Assembly (NCBI RefSeq): GCF_001981305.1
Contig: NZ_MSCW01000007.1
Location: 704,596-768,595, forward strand
Direction of reading: 5' to 3'
Length of the DNA: 64,000 nucleotides
From: Marinobacter lutaoensis
Lineage (GTDB): Bacteria > Pseudomonadota > Gammaproteobacteria > Pseudomonadales > Oleiphilaceae
Shown here: piece by piece, positions 44,235-53,106 of the stretch
How the letters are laid out: each line of letters begins with the position of its first letter
Position numbering within the stretch: the first letter of the stretch is position 1
Position numbers and translations under genes: made by a program
Notes under the pieces: model-generated
Told to the model about the DNA's origin: nothing
Database searches by the model: none
What the model saw: only the letters and a program-made list of their open reading frames with translations

Positions 44235-46997
44235 TCAGGCCGACTTCAGCATCTCCCGCACCACGTAGTGCAGGATGCCGCCGTGCCGGAAGTACACGGC
44301 CTCGTTGGCGGTGTCGATCCGCGATATCAGCTCGCACCGGGTGCTGGAGCCGTCCGCGTAGGTCACCGTCATGGTGAGGGTCTGTCTCGGCTGGATGTCC
44401 CCGGCCAGCCCCTCGATGGTGATGGTTTCCTCGCCGGTGAGTTTCAGGCTCTTGCGGTCCACCCCTTCGGGGAACTGCAGGGGGATCACCCCCATGCCGA
44501 TCAGGTTGGAGCGGTGGATGCGCTCGAAGGACTCGGCGATCACCGCGCGCACGCCCAGCAACCGGGTGCCCTTCGCGGCCCAGTCGCGGCTGGAGCCGGT
44601 GCCGTACTCCTTGCCGGCAATCACCACCAGGGGCGTACCCTCGGCCTGGTACTTCATCGCCGCGTCGTAGATCGGCATCTGCTCGCCGGTCGGCACGTAG
44701 CGGGTGTAGCCGCCCTCCACGCCGTCGAGCATCTCGTTACGGATGCGGACGTTGGCGAAGGTGCCCCGCATCATCACCTCGTGGTTGCCCCGGCGGGAAC
44801 CGTAGGAGTTGAAATCCTTGGGCGCCACGCCACGGGACTGCAGGTAGCGACCGGCCGGAGAGTCCGGCTTGAAGGAACCCGCCGGGGAGATGTGGTCGGT
44901 GGTGACGGAATCCCCCAACAGGGCCAGGATCCGGGCATCCCGGATGTCCTCGACCGGCTCCGGCTCCTCGCCCAGCCCCTCGAAAAACGGTGGGTGCTGG
45001 ATGTAGGTGGACTCGTCCGACCAGGCGTACACCTTGCTCTCGGGAACCTGGATCGATTTCCAGGTGTCATCCCCCTCGAACACCTCGCTGTACTCCTTGC
45101 GGAACATGTCGGTACGCACCTGCTCCACCGCCTCGGCGATTTCCTGTTGGCTGGGCCAGAGGTCCTTCAGATAGACCGGGTTGCCCTCGCGGTCCAGCCC
45201 CAGCGGATCGCGGGTCAGGTCCACCCGCACGTTGCCGGCCAGGGCGTAGGCCACCACCAAGGGCGGAGACGCCAGCCAGTTGGTTTTCACCAGCGGATGC
45301 ACCCGTCCCTCGAAGTTGCGGTTGCCGGACAGCACCGACGCCACCGTCAGATCGCCATCGACGATGGCCTTCTCGACCGCCTCCGGCAACGGCCCGGAGT
45401 TGCCGATGCAGGTGGTGCAACCATAGCCCACCAAGTTGAAGCCGAGCCGGTCCAGGTCATCCTGCAGGCCGGCCACCTTCAGGTAGTCGGTGACCACCTT
45501 GGAGCCCGGCGCCAGCGAGGTCTTCACCCAGGGTTTGGTTTTCAGCCCCTTCTGCACCGCTTTGCGGGCCAGCAGGCCGGCGGCCATCATCACGCTCGGG
45601 TTGGACGTGTTGGTGCAGGAGGTGATGGCGGCGATCACCACCGCGCCCGGATCCAGGCGGCAGGTTTCGCCGTTCAGTTCCAGCGGCTGGCTGGCGGGAT
45701 GTTCAAAGTAGCTGTCCTGGACGCCAACGGCGGTCTGCCCACCCTCGGACTCCAGCTTGCCCTCACGGCTGTCCGCCGCCCCCTCGGCCGTGGCCATCAG
45801 CAGTTCGAAGGTGGCCTTCATGCGCGTGAGCGGCACCCGGTCCTGGGGCCGTTTGGGGCCGGCCAGGCTGGCCTCGACATCGCCCATGTCCAGCTCCAGG
45901 GTGTCCGTGTAGACCGGCTCATGACCGGGCTCGCGCCACAGCCCCTGGGCCTTGGCATAGGCTTCCACCAGCGCCAGCAGGGCGTCGTCGCGGCCGGTCA
46001 GCCGCAGGTAGGTAAGGGTTTGCTCGTCCACCGGGAAGAAGCCGCAGGTGGCGCCATACTCCGGTGCCATGTTGGCAATGGTGGCCCGGTCGGCCACCGG
46101 CATGTCCTTCAGGCCGTCGCCGTAGAACTCCACGAACTTGCCGACCACACCTTTCTTGCGCAGCATTTCGGTGACGGTCAGCACCAAGTCGGTGGCGGTA
46201 ATGCCCTCGCGCAGCTTGCCGGTGATCTTGAAGCCGATCACCTCGGGAATGAGCATGGACACGGGCTGGCCGAGCATCGCCGCTTCCGCCTCAATGCCCC
46301 CCACGCCCCAGCCCAGCACGCCGAGGCCGTTGATCATGGTGGTGTGGGAGTCGGTACCCACCAGGGTGTCGGGATAGGCCAAGGTCTTGCCGTCCACCGT
46401 CTTCTGCCAGACGGTCTTGCCCAGATACTCCAGGTTCACCTGGTGGCAGATGCCGGTGCCCGGCGGCACCACGCGGAAGTTGTCGAACGCCTGCTGGCCC
46501 CAGCGCAGGAACTCATAACGCTCCTTGTTCCGCTCCATTTCAATGACCACATTGTCCCGGAACGCGGACGGGTCGCCGAATCGGTCCACCATCACCGAGT
46601 GGTCGATGACCAGATCCACCGGCGACAGCGGGTTGATCAGGGCCGGGTCCTTGCCCGCCCGCTTTACCGCCTCCCGCATCGCCGCCAGATCCACCACGCC
46701 GGGCACGCCGGTGAAGTCCTGCATCAGCACGCGTGCCGGCCGGAACTGGATCTCAGTGTCGGAGCGGCGGTCCCGCAGCCACTGTACCATGGCGTCGATG
46801 TGGGAACGGTCGACGGTGGTGCCGTCCTCGTGACGCAGCAGGTTCTCCAGCAGCACCTTCAGGGAAAAGGGCAGCCGGCTCAGGTCACCCAGGGTGTCGG
46901 CGGCCTTCGACAGGCTGTAGTAGTGGTAGGTCGTACCACCCGCTGTCAGGGTGGAGAGGGTATTCAGGCTGTCTTTGCCAAGACGTTCTTGCGACAT
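44235..46997 (-). CDS. acnA: Aconitate hydratase A
   Basis: A 920-residue cytosolic enzyme that interconverts citrate and isocitrate in the TCA cycle through a 4Fe-4S cluster. The cluster cysteines appear in [18 protein letters not shown] and [14 protein letters not shown]. Other landmarks are [39 protein letters not shown] and the C-terminal swivel domain with [15 protein letters not shown] and [16 protein letters not shown]. Length fits the AcnA/IRP group (about 890-920), not AcnB. AAGGAGG precedes the ATG. Convergent with the kinase operon and divergent from the zinc-ribbon membrane-protein gene. Known AcnA is stress- and iron-responsive. Nothing here shows its regulation directly. Confidence 0.97.
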   Translation of the reverse strand: MSQERLGKDSLNTLSTLTAGGTTYHYYSLSKAADTLGDLSRLPFSLKVLLENLLRHEDGTTVDRSHIDAMVQWLRDRRSDTEIQFRPARVLMQDFTGVPGVVDLAAMREAVKRAGKDPALINPLSPVDLVIDHSVMVDRFGDPSAFRDNVVIEMERNKERYEFLRWGQQAFDNFRVVPPGTGICHQVNLEYLGKTVWQKTVDGKTLAYPDTLVGTDSHTTMINGLGVLGWGVGGIEAEAAMLGQPVSMLIPEVIGFKITGKLREGITATDLVLTVTEMLRKKGVVGKFVEFYGDGLKDMPVADRATIANMAPEYGATCGFFPVDEQTLTYLRLTGRDDALLALVEAYAKAQGLWREPGHEPVYTDTLELDMGDVEASLAGPKRPQDRVPLTRMKATFELLMATAEGAADSREGKLESEGGQTAVGVQDSYFEHPASQPLELNGETCRLDPGAVVIAAITSCTNTSNPSVMMAAGLLARKAVQKGLKTKPWVKTSLAPGSKVVTDYLKVAGLQDDLDRLGFNLVGYGCTTCIGNSGPLPEAVEKAIVDGDLTVASVLSGNRNFEGRVHPLVKTNWLASPPLVVAYALAGNVRVDLTRDPLGLDREGNPVYLKDLWPSQQEIAEAVEQVRTDMFRKEYSEVFEGDDTWKSIQVPESKVYAWSDESTYIQHPPFFEGLGEEPEPVEDIRDARILALLGDSVTTDHISPAGSFKPDSPAGRYLQSRGVAPKDFNSYGSRRGNHEVMMRGTFANVRIRNEMLDGVEGGYTRYVPTGEQMPIYDAAMKYQAEGTPLVVIAGKEYGTGSSRDWAAKGTRLLGVRAVIAESFERIHRSNLIGMGVIPLQFPEGVDRKSLKLTGEETITIEGLAGDIQPRQTLTMTVTYADGSSTRCELISRIDTANEAVYFRHGGILHYVVREMLKSA

Positions 46998-47299
46998 GTG
47001 TGCCTCCTTAAATCGTCGATACGCGAACCTTGCGGAAGGCTTGGAACGGGCCCCGCGGGGAGCGTGGCCGGGCGGGGCGTCCGTGATGCTGAACTCAGGG
47101 TGGCGGAAACACCGCGAAACGTGAAGTCACCTATTACTATTGCACCGATTGACCAGACTTCAACCGCGACTACGTGAATGTTCGATATTCCCGCGGTGAA
47201 TGGGTTCCACTGTTCTGATAACGGGTTAGCTGCGTCTCCGGCCCGCATCTGTCATCATGGAACCCGCTTCCATCCGACGGATCAGGACCTGAACCCCGC
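46998..47299. other. Divergent intergenic region acnA - zinc-ribbon membrane protein
   Basis: About 300 bases with no credible coding frame. On the minus strand, toward acnA, TTGAAG (47163-47158), 18 bases, TAGTAA (47139-47134) is a weak sigma-70-type match, which would give an acnA leader of about 130 bases. Nothing clear was seen for the plus-strand gene. No hairpin with a T-run. Confidence 0.3.
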
Positions 47300-48748
47300 G
47301 TGAAACCCGATTGCCACTACCACCCCGGAGATCCCGCCAAATGGCACTGCGGCCAGTGCCAGATTCACTACTGCGGCCGCTGCATGCCGGACGCCGATCC
47401 ACGCCGGCGCCGGGCGCTCTGCCCCCAGTGCAGTCAGGCCATGCGCTACCTGGGTGCCGGCACCGAGGTCACACCGTTCTGGAACCGGCTGGGCGCCTTC
47501 TTCCGCTACCCGTTCCACCTCGATCCGTTGCTGGTAATCGCCATCTGCACCCTGGTGCCGCTGGCGGCCCCCGCCAACCTGTTCGGACTGCTGTTGGCGC
47601 TGGCGTTGGCCGTGTGCCTGTTCAAGTACACCTACGCGGTTATCCGGCACACGGCAGACGGCCACCTGCGACCGCCCCCCGCCGCCGTCGCCTTTACCGG
47701 CGAGGGCTTCCAGGTGGTCTTCCTGCAGCTGTTGGTGTTCGTGGCCCTGGGTGGACTGGTGGCGGCCGCCGCAATCTTCGGTGGCGCACTGGCAATGCTG
47801 CTGGCCATGGCCCTGGTGATTCTGGCGTTGCCCGCCAGCATCATGGTGCTGGCGATGGAACAGTCGGTGGCGGCCGCTCTCCATCCGCTGAACCTAACGG
47901 CGCTGATTTCCCGGATCGGCTCACCCTATTTCCTGCTGTACGGTTACCTGATTCTGCTGATCCTCGCTTCCGGCGCCGCCCAGGACTTCGCCCTCAGTCA
48001 CTTTCCGGCCTGGCTGGCGATGGCGCTGGCCGGTTTCCTCAACAGCACCTTCACCCTGATTCTGTTCCACATGCTCGGCTACCTGCTGCTGCAGTACCGG
48101 GACGAGCTGGGCCTGGCGCCGGAGCCGGCGGAAGCCACCGCGGCGCCGGGGGACCGGGACCGCAGCACTCGTCTGGACGCGGACATCGACATGAACCTCA
48201 AGGACGGTCACTACGACCGGGTCCTGGCGCTGCTCAAGGATGCCCTGAAGCGGGAACCCGACAACCCCGTCAGGATCGGCCAGCTCTACCGGCTGCTGGC
48301 GGCCCGGCGGGACCTGCGGGAGCTGTATCGGTATCACCCCCGGATTCTGTCCTGGCTCGCCGACCGCAACGACGGTGACGCCATCGCCGAGCTGCTGGCA
48401 GCCCTGACCGAAACCGATCCGATGTTCCGTCTGGATGACCCCGGGCTGTCGGTCGATTGCGCCCGGGCGTTGTACCCGCGTGGCCACTACAAGCCGGCTC
48501 TGCGCCTGCTGCAGGACTTCCACAAGCGCTTCCCGGACAGCGACCGGCTGGCCGGCGCCTACCTACTGGCAGCCCAGGCCCTGGCCAACGGCCTCGGGCA
48601 ATGGCAGAAGGCCACCGCGTTCCTGACCTTCGTGAAAACGCGCTGTGCCGGCCAGCCCATGCATGACCAGGTCGAGGCCTATCTGGCCCAGGCCGCCGCG
48701 CAGCAGCCACTGAAGGGTCCCGGGACAACCGTTTTCCCGGGCGAGTGA
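47300..48748 (+). CDS. Membrane protein with N-terminal B-box-like zinc module and C-terminal TPR-like region
   Basis: 482 residues, starting at a GTG. The first 45 residues hold a dense Cys/His set (C5, H8, C17, C20, C25, C28, C41, C44) of the B-box/RING-like zinc type. Then come five to six hydrophobic helices (about 65-275), a YIP1-like arrangement, and a soluble C-terminus (about 295-475) of TPR-like helical repeats (AIAELLAALTETDP, GHYKPALRLLQDFHKRFPDS). I do not recognise a named family. It is convergent with the rhomboid gene, one base between stops, and that protein also ends in TPR-like repeats, so both may act on membrane protein traffic (inference). Domain reading is fair, function unknown. 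Confidence 0.7.
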   Translation: MKPDCHYHPGDPAKWHCGQCQIHYCGRCMPDADPRRRRALCPQCSQAMRYLGAGTEVTPFWNRLGAFFRYPFHLDPLLVIAICTLVPLAAPANLFGLLLALALAVCLFKYTYAVIRHTADGHLRPPPAAVAFTGEGFQVVFLQLLVFVALGGLVAAAAIFGGALAMLLAMALVILALPASIMVLAMEQSVAAALHPLNLTALISRIGSPYFLLYGYLILLILASGAAQDFALSHFPAWLAMALAGFLNSTFTLILFHMLGYLLLQYRDELGLAPEPAEATAAPGDRDRSTRLDADIDMNLKDGHYDRVLALLKDALKREPDNPVRIGQLYRLLAARRDLRELYRYHPRILSWLADRNDGDAIAELLAALTETDPMFRLDDPGLSVDCARALYPRGHYKPALRLLQDFHKRFPDSDRLAGAYLLAAQALANGLGQWQKATAFLTFVKTRCAGQPMHDQVEAYLAQAAAQQPLKGPGTTVFPGE

Positions 48749-48749
48749 C

Positions 48750-50213
48750 TCAGCCGGCGTCCAGGGCCTGCAGCTGCTGACGGTAGTGGCGGGCCTTGGG
48801 CTCCATCTGGCGTTTTTCGAACTCCTGCACCAGCAGCCGGCAGGCCTCCCGCACCAGCACCGGGTCCCCCGCCGAACGCAACCGCTCGAACGCCTTCTCC
48901 GCCACCTTGAACTGCTCAAGCCGGAGGCTGGCGAACAGCACCCGGTTGTGATCCTCCGGCGCCAGCGGATGGTGAGCCTCACCCTGGCCGAGAAACTCCT
49001 GCCAGATGGCAATCATCTGTTCCGGCTGTTGCCGTTTCAGGGATTCAGCCATCCATTCGCGGGCCAGCTCCCGGTAAGCGGGCAGGTCGGGCCGCAGCTT
49101 GGCGAGTTGGTACAGGTGCCGCAACAGAATCGGGCGATCCGGGTAGTGGGCCCTCAGGGCCTCGAACTGGCGCCGGGCCAGGTCGAATTCCATACGCCCC
49201 AGACTCGCCATGGCCTGGGCGTAACCGGCGGTGAAGCGGGCATCCTGCGCCTGCTCCGGCTCCGGCCCCTCGAAGAACACCTCCCGGACCTGCAGCCAGC
49301 TTCGGCCAAACAGCCCGACCAGACCGGCGCCGGCCAGCAACCCGCCAGCGTGGGCCATGTAGGCGACCCCGGTGGCGCCGGCGAACCAGTAGTCATAGAT
49401 CTCTTTGCCCAGCCACACCGGCAACAGGGCCAGCGCCGGAGCCCGGAAATAATTGAAGTAGACGCCCAGAAAATAGAAAAAACGGATTTTCCGGAGCCCG
49501 TAGATGGCCACGTACATGCCCATCAGCCCGGAAATGGCACCGGAGGCCCCCACCAGCGGCGTCAGGCTGCCCGGCGAAAACGCGGCGAACACGAGGCCGG
49601 ACAGAATCCCACACAGCAGGTAGGCCACCAGGAACCGAGCCGCACCCAGGGCCTTCTCGACGGTGAAGCCCAGCAGGAACAGGAACAGTAGGTTGCCGAG
49701 CAGGTGGCCCCAGCCTCCATGCAGGAACTGGTAGCTGATCAGGGTATGCAGGGTCAGGTGTGCCGGCACCAGGCCCAGGGCCTGGGCACTCAGTTTCTGG
49801 ACATAGGCCTCGTCCAGAGCCACCCGCTGCTCCTGCCAACGGTCCCGCTCCGCCGGCGCCCACAGCAGGTCGCGGTTCGCCAGCAGATATTGGTAGAAGT
49901 CCCGGTCCAGCAGCAGAGTCACCGCCTGCCAGCCCCGTTCGTCCTGCTCCCGCAGTGTCTGGAAACGCTGCAGCTCGTGGACCCGCCCGGTTTCCTGGCC
50001 GAACCGGATCCGGCGCTCGAGGTAATCCTCGTACACCGGCGCCTCCAGGGTCAGAAGGTCGTCCTGCAGGTAGCGCGTGACCGCCTGCTCCAGCCTGGCG
50101 GGGTCGCGCCCCTGGTACAGGATGAACACCAGCAGGCAGGCCAGCATCAGTCCGAGGGTCACCCAGGGCGGGCGCTTCCAGTTGACGGTGTTCTCAGCGG
50201 GGATGATCAGCAT
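48750..50213 (-). CDS. Rhomboid-family intramembrane serine protease with C-terminal TPR-like repeats
   Basis: 487 residues. After one membrane helix (about 17-34) and a cytosolic or periplasmic insert (about 40-150), a rhomboid core follows (about 160-320): HGGWGHLLGNLLFLFLLG, the nucleophile serine in VGASGAISGLMGMY, and the catalytic histidine in AYMAHAGGLLAGAG. Catalytic dyad intact. The C-terminal 150 residues form TPR-like helical repeats (ARFTAGYAQAMASLGRMEFDLARRQFEAL). It should cut single-pass membrane proteins within the bilayer. Substrate unknown. The ribosome-binding site is weak. Convergent with the zinc-module membrane protein gene. Confidence 0.88.
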   Translation of the reverse strand: MLIIPAENTVNWKRPPWVTLGLMLACLLVFILYQGRDPARLEQAVTRYLQDDLLTLEAPVYEDYLERRIRFGQETGRVHELQRFQTLREQDERGWQAVTLLLDRDFYQYLLANRDLLWAPAERDRWQEQRVALDEAYVQKLSAQALGLVPAHLTLHTLISYQFLHGGWGHLLGNLLFLFLLGFTVEKALGAARFLVAYLLCGILSGLVFAAFSPGSLTPLVGASGAISGLMGMYVAIYGLRKIRFFYFLGVYFNYFRAPALALLPVWLGKEIYDYWFAGATGVAYMAHAGGLLAGAGLVGLFGRSWLQVREVFFEGPEPEQAQDARFTAGYAQAMASLGRMEFDLARRQFEALRAHYPDRPILLRHLYQLAKLRPDLPAYRELAREWMAESLKRQQPEQMIAIWQEFLGQGEAHHPLAPEDHNRVLFASLRLEQFKVAEKAFERLRSAGDPVLVREACRLLVQEFEKRQMEPKARHYRQQLQALDAG

Positions 50214-50514
50214 GGGCGGTCACAATTGGTCATTTTCGGTCCCTGAACGGGTGTTTTTTACCACAGCGATGCCCGCTTTTCGCGCTGAAATGACGAATGA
50301 GGCGATGGCCGGGGCAAGTCAAGGCCCCGGGTGTGCCCCAGCGCACAGCCGGAGAGGTCCGCCGGTCACATGGCGGTCATGACCATGACCTTTAATCACG
50401 GGCCATCGGACAGGCGCGCTATCGACCATCCGCCAATTGCCGTTGTTCCCACCGCCGCCAATAGTGGAGGGGAACAACAAGAAGAACCGGATCGAGGAAC
50501 CAAGGATACTGCCC
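50214..50514. other. Divergent intergenic region rhomboid - OmpA-like protein
   Basis: About 300 bases. I see no convincing coding region: a frame of 26 codons before the OmpA-like start is open but proline-rich at its beginning and has no ribosome-binding site. A GC-rich block (GGGGCAAGTCAAGGCCCCGG) holds an imperfect palindrome. No clear promoter elements. Confidence 0.3.
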
Positions 50515-50955
50515 ATGACCACTCTTGTACTGGATAACCCCGAACTGCTGACCCGAGCCACCCTGGCGTCGGGCCTGACACCGGCGATGCCGGGCACGGC
50601 GGGACAACGCCCACACCGGATGAAGTTCCATTTCGGTTTCAACCGGCACGCGCTGGACGCCGAGGATGTTGAGTTCCTGTGCCTGCACGCCGCCTACCTG
50701 CGCCAGCACCCCGGCCTCAAGGTCCGGGTTCACGGCCATGCCGACAACTTTGGTTCCGAGGACTACAACCGCTTTTTGTCCCGGCTGCGGGCCAGCACCG
50801 TGGCGCGCCTGCTGATGCGCGAAGGGGTGCCGGAAAGCCAGATCCTGCTGGCCCACTGGGGCTCGTGCCGCCCCCTGGCCACCCCGGACGACCACGCGGC
50901 GAACCGCCGGGTGGAGCTGGAATACCTGAGCCAGGAAATGGCCCGGGCGCTGTAA
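50515..50955 (+). CDS. Stand-alone OmpA-like (peptidoglycan-binding) domain protein without signal peptide
   Basis: 146 residues. An extended N-terminus (about 1-40) precedes an OmpA C-terminal-type domain: MKFHFGFNRHALDAEDVEFL, VRVHGHADNFGSEDYNRFLS, RLRASTVARLLMREGVPESQI, and ANRRVELEYL near the end. That is the peptidoglycan-binding fold, with the usual HTD replaced by HAD. No signal peptide, lipobox or membrane helix is visible, so it would stay in the cytosol unless exported by another route or started elsewhere. AAGGAT precedes the ATG. A terminator follows it. Divergent from the rhomboid gene. Family fair, role unclear. Confidence 0.78.
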   Translation: MTTLVLDNPELLTRATLASGLTPAMPGTAGQRPHRMKFHFGFNRHALDAEDVEFLCLHAAYLRQHPGLKVRVHGHADNFGSEDYNRFLSRLRASTVARLLMREGVPESQILLAHWGSCRPLATPDDHAANRRVELEYLSQEMARAL

Positions 50956-50965
50956 CCGGAAACGA

Positions 50966-50990
50966 AAAACGGGGGCCAAGCCCCCGTTTT
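50966..50990. terminator. Bidirectional rho-independent terminator
   Basis: Perfect 11-bp inverted repeat AAAACGGGGGC / GCCCCCGTTTT with a 3-base CAA loop, so an A-tract and a T-tract flank the stem. It lies between the OmpA-like gene and the convergent MAPEG gene and can serve both. Confidence 0.9.
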
Positions 50991-51010
50991 CACTCCCGGC
51001 CGAGACGGGC

Positions 51011-51412
51011 TCAGCCGTACACCTGCCACACGTTCCAGAACAGCAGGATGGCCGTCACCAGGATCGCCAGCCAGGTCAGTACGATGCCGGCCATGCGCGC
51101 CAGATGCGGGCCCCCACGCCCTTGGATCATACCCCAGGCGTGCAGGATGCGCCCGGCCACCAGCGCCATGCCGAGCCAGTAGATCAGACCGCTGGCCACC
51201 CCGTTCAGTTCGGCGATGGCGAGCATCAGCAACGCCAGCGGCGCGTATTCCACCAGATTGGCATGCGCCCGTACCGCGACTTCGAAGTCCCGGTCGTCGG
51301 TCACGCCCAGTCCCTTACGGTATTTGAGCCGGTATTTCACCACCCGCGCCGACAACGCCAGCAGCAGCAGGCCGAGGACCGCTGCGAAAACCCCGGTGAC
51401 AGGAATGATCAT
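51011..51412 (-). CDS. MAPEG-family membrane protein
   Basis: A 133-residue inner-membrane protein with four hydrophobic helices (about 1-25, 55-75, 78-95 and 107-130). RAHANLVEYAPLALLMLAIAELN is the family signature of MAPEG (microsomal glutathione-transferase-like) proteins. In bacteria such proteins are often glutathione-dependent or of unknown activity. The start lies two bases after the stop of the upstream GlsB-type gene, so they are probably translated together. A terminator separates it from the convergent OmpA-like gene. Activity unknown. Confidence 0.87.
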   Translation of the reverse strand: MIIPVTGVFAAVLGLLLLALSARVVKYRLKYRKGLGVTDDRDFEVAVRAHANLVEYAPLALLMLAIAELNGVASGLIYWLGMALVAGRILHAWGMIQGRGGPHLARMAGIVLTWLAILVTAILLFWNVWQVYG

Positions 51413-51414
51413 GG

Positions 51415-51657
51415 TCAGCCCTTTTTGAGTTTGTTGACGATGGCCAGCAACAGCACCGCACCTACGGTCGCCGTCACCAGCTCGCCAACGGCCCCCCGGG
51501 CGGCCAAGCCCAGCAGGCTAAACACCAGGCCGCCGATGAAGGAGCCGACAATACCAATGCCGATGTTGGCCAGCACCCCAAAGCCCCGACCTTTCATGAT
51601 CAGCCCGGCCAGCCAGCCGGCCACGCCGCCAATGATCAAAAACAGTATCAGATTCAT
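51415..51657 (-). CDS. GlsB/YeaQ/YmgE-family stress-response membrane protein
   Basis: An 80-residue protein of three glycine-rich hydrophobic helices: IIGGVAGWLAGLIMKGRGFGV, then LANIGIGIVGSFIGGLVFSLLG, then LVTATVGAVLLLAIVNKLKKG. That is the transglycosylase-associated / GlsB fold of small general-stress proteins (YeaQ, YmgE). Function poorly known. GAGAGG precedes the ATG. It lies between the PlsC-like gene (24 bases before) and MAPEG (two bases after), all on one strand, so it may belong to one membrane operon. Confidence 0.92.
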   Translation of the reverse strand: MNLILFLIIGGVAGWLAGLIMKGRGFGVLANIGIGIVGSFIGGLVFSLLGLAARGAVGELVTATVGAVLLLAIVNKLKKG

Positions 51658-51681
51658 CGTTCACCTCTCCCTGCGGACGGT

Positions 51682-52455
51682 TCAAGAGCAATCGTAACCT
51701 CCGCAAGACTGCCCTGTTTCCGAGCCTGCTTCAAGCCGTTCCCGGCGACACACCGGCGTGATGGCCTGGATCGCCTCCGACATCATCCGGTGGCACTGCG
51801 CCATCAATGCCGGCACGTCCTCGGTGGACAGTCCCCGGGTCTCCACCGGAGGCAGGATGCGAACGGTCACCGGTGCCCGCCGGCCGAACAGCCCCCGGGT
51901 CTGGCCGTCGTACTCGCTGGCGCACACCAGGGTGATCGGATAGCCAGACGCCAGGGCGGCGTGAAACGCCCCCTTCTTGAATGCCCCCAGCCCCCGGCCG
52001 TGGCTTCGGGTCCCTTCCGGAAAAACCCACAGGCTTTTGCGCTCGGCCACCAGGGCACGGCTGACCGCCTGCATGGCGGCAACTGCCTTGCGGGACTGCC
52101 CCCGGTTGAGGATGACGTTGCCGCCGAGCAGAAACACCTGGCCAAAGAACGGGACCCAGACCAGCGAGGATTTGCCGACGGTGACCGTCCTCGGCGGCAG
52201 CAGGTCGCCCATGACAAACAGATCATCGTTGTGCTGATGGTTGGCGATCACCACCGTCGGCCGTTGCCGCGGCAAATGCTCAGCGCCTTCCAGGCGCCGT
52301 TCCATCCCCAGCAGCCAGCGCCCGGTACGGGCCACCGCCCAGCCCAGCAAACGGTTGTTATCCGGATGGAAGGGGCGAGCCAGGTACAGCAGCAGCGCCG
52401 GCAGGCAGATGACCGGCACACTCAGCCAGGCCAGGAGTTTTCTTAGCAATCCCAT
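51682..52455 (-). CDS. 1-acyl-sn-glycerol-3-phosphate acyltransferase (PlsC family)
   Basis: A 257-residue membrane-associated acyltransferase that adds the second acyl chain in phosphatidic acid synthesis. The catalytic HX4D box is H73-D78 in ANHQHNDDLF, followed by block II VWVPFFGQVFLLGG and block III FPEGTRSHGRGLGAFKKGAF. An N-terminal helix (about 5-25) anchors it. Length is usual. It follows the sortase gene on the same strand by 54 bases, so it may be read from the same transcript. PlsC paralogs are common, so whether this is the main one cannot be said. Confidence 0.9.
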   Translation of the reverse strand: MGLLRKLLAWLSVPVICLPALLLYLARPFHPDNNRLLGWAVARTGRWLLGMERRLEGAEHLPRQRPTVVIANHQHNDDLFVMGDLLPPRTVTVGKSSLVWVPFFGQVFLLGGNVILNRGQSRKAVAAMQAVSRALVAERKSLWVFPEGTRSHGRGLGAFKKGAFHAALASGYPITLVCASEYDGQTRGLFGRRAPVTVRILPPVETRGLSTEDVPALMAQCHRMMSEAIQAITPVCRRERLEAGSETGQSCGGYDCS

Positions 52456-52509
52456 GGTGGAACCGGGTCCCTCGTCAGGTCATTTTCAGCGCACAAGTGT
52501 ACGCTAAAA

Positions 52510-53106
52510 TCACAGGCGGGCAACCCTGTCATCCGGGCCATCCCCCGGGTCGCCGGACGCTGGCCAGGGCTTGGCGGTCACCACGTAGCGCAGGGGGCCG
52601 CCCGAGTCGAAGCTGTCGAACGGGTAACAGGTGATCAGCAACAGGCTGTGTTCCGGCAGCCGACTGGGATCGATCCACGCCCGCCGACTGTCCACCACCT
52701 GCGTCGAGGCCACCTGGAACCGTCGCCACTGGCCGTCCCGCCCCTGCAACCGGACCTCGCTGCCCGGCACCAGTTCACCCAGGTGCCGGAAGTGGGTATC
52801 CCGATGACCGGCGATGATCCATGGCCCTGCCGCTCCGGTGGGCACCCGGCCGGGACCGAAGGCGAGACTTTCGCCATGACCGCCCTCCAGCACAATCAAG
52901 CTCTGCCCCAGGTCCGGAAATGCCAGCCGCGCCACTGGCCAAGTATCCGCCCAGGGCCAGGGCCGCTGTACTTCCTGGCCAGCCTGACTCTTGGCCCAGG
53001 CCAGCGCCAGCAGCTCCTGGGCCAACAGTGCCTTGAGCGGGATCCAGAACCCGAACACCAGCAAGGTGGCGGAGCCGGTGAGCAGCAGCAGGCCCAGCCG
53101 TCTCAT
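52510..53106 (-). CDS. Class GN (marine proteobacterial) sortase
   Basis: A 198-residue transpeptidase with an N-terminal membrane helix (about 4-25) and a periplasmic sortase domain. The catalytic triad is H101 (AGHRDTHF), C160 (LLITCYPF) and R173 (GPLRYVV). Sortases cut a C-terminal sorting motif and join the protein to an amine acceptor. In Gram-negative bacteria this class usually serves one target encoded next door. The ATG overlaps the target gene's stop by four bases (ATGA), so translation is coupled. Upstream in-frame extension is rejected because it lies within the target gene. Family firm, acceptor unknown. Confidence 0.93.
   Translation of the reverse strand: MRRLGLLLLTGSATLLVFGFWIPLKALLAQELLALAWAKSQAGQEVQRPWPWADTWPVARLAFPDLGQSLIVLEGGHGESLAFGPGRVPTGAAGPWIIAGHRDTHFRHLGELVPGSEVRLQGRDGQWRRFQVASTQVVDSRRAWIDPSRLPEHSLLLITCYPFDSFDSGGPLRYVVTAKPWPASGDPGDGPDDRVARL

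Noticed and set aside
44235..46997. Idea that the aconitase is AcnB or an iron-regulatory form with altered cluster
   Set aside because: Length, the cluster cysteines and the [14 protein letters not shown] motif fit AcnA.
43812..47177. Long plus-strand open frame opposite acnA
   Set aside because: Antisense to a certain gene, histidine/glutamine/glycine-rich composition typical of reverse frames.
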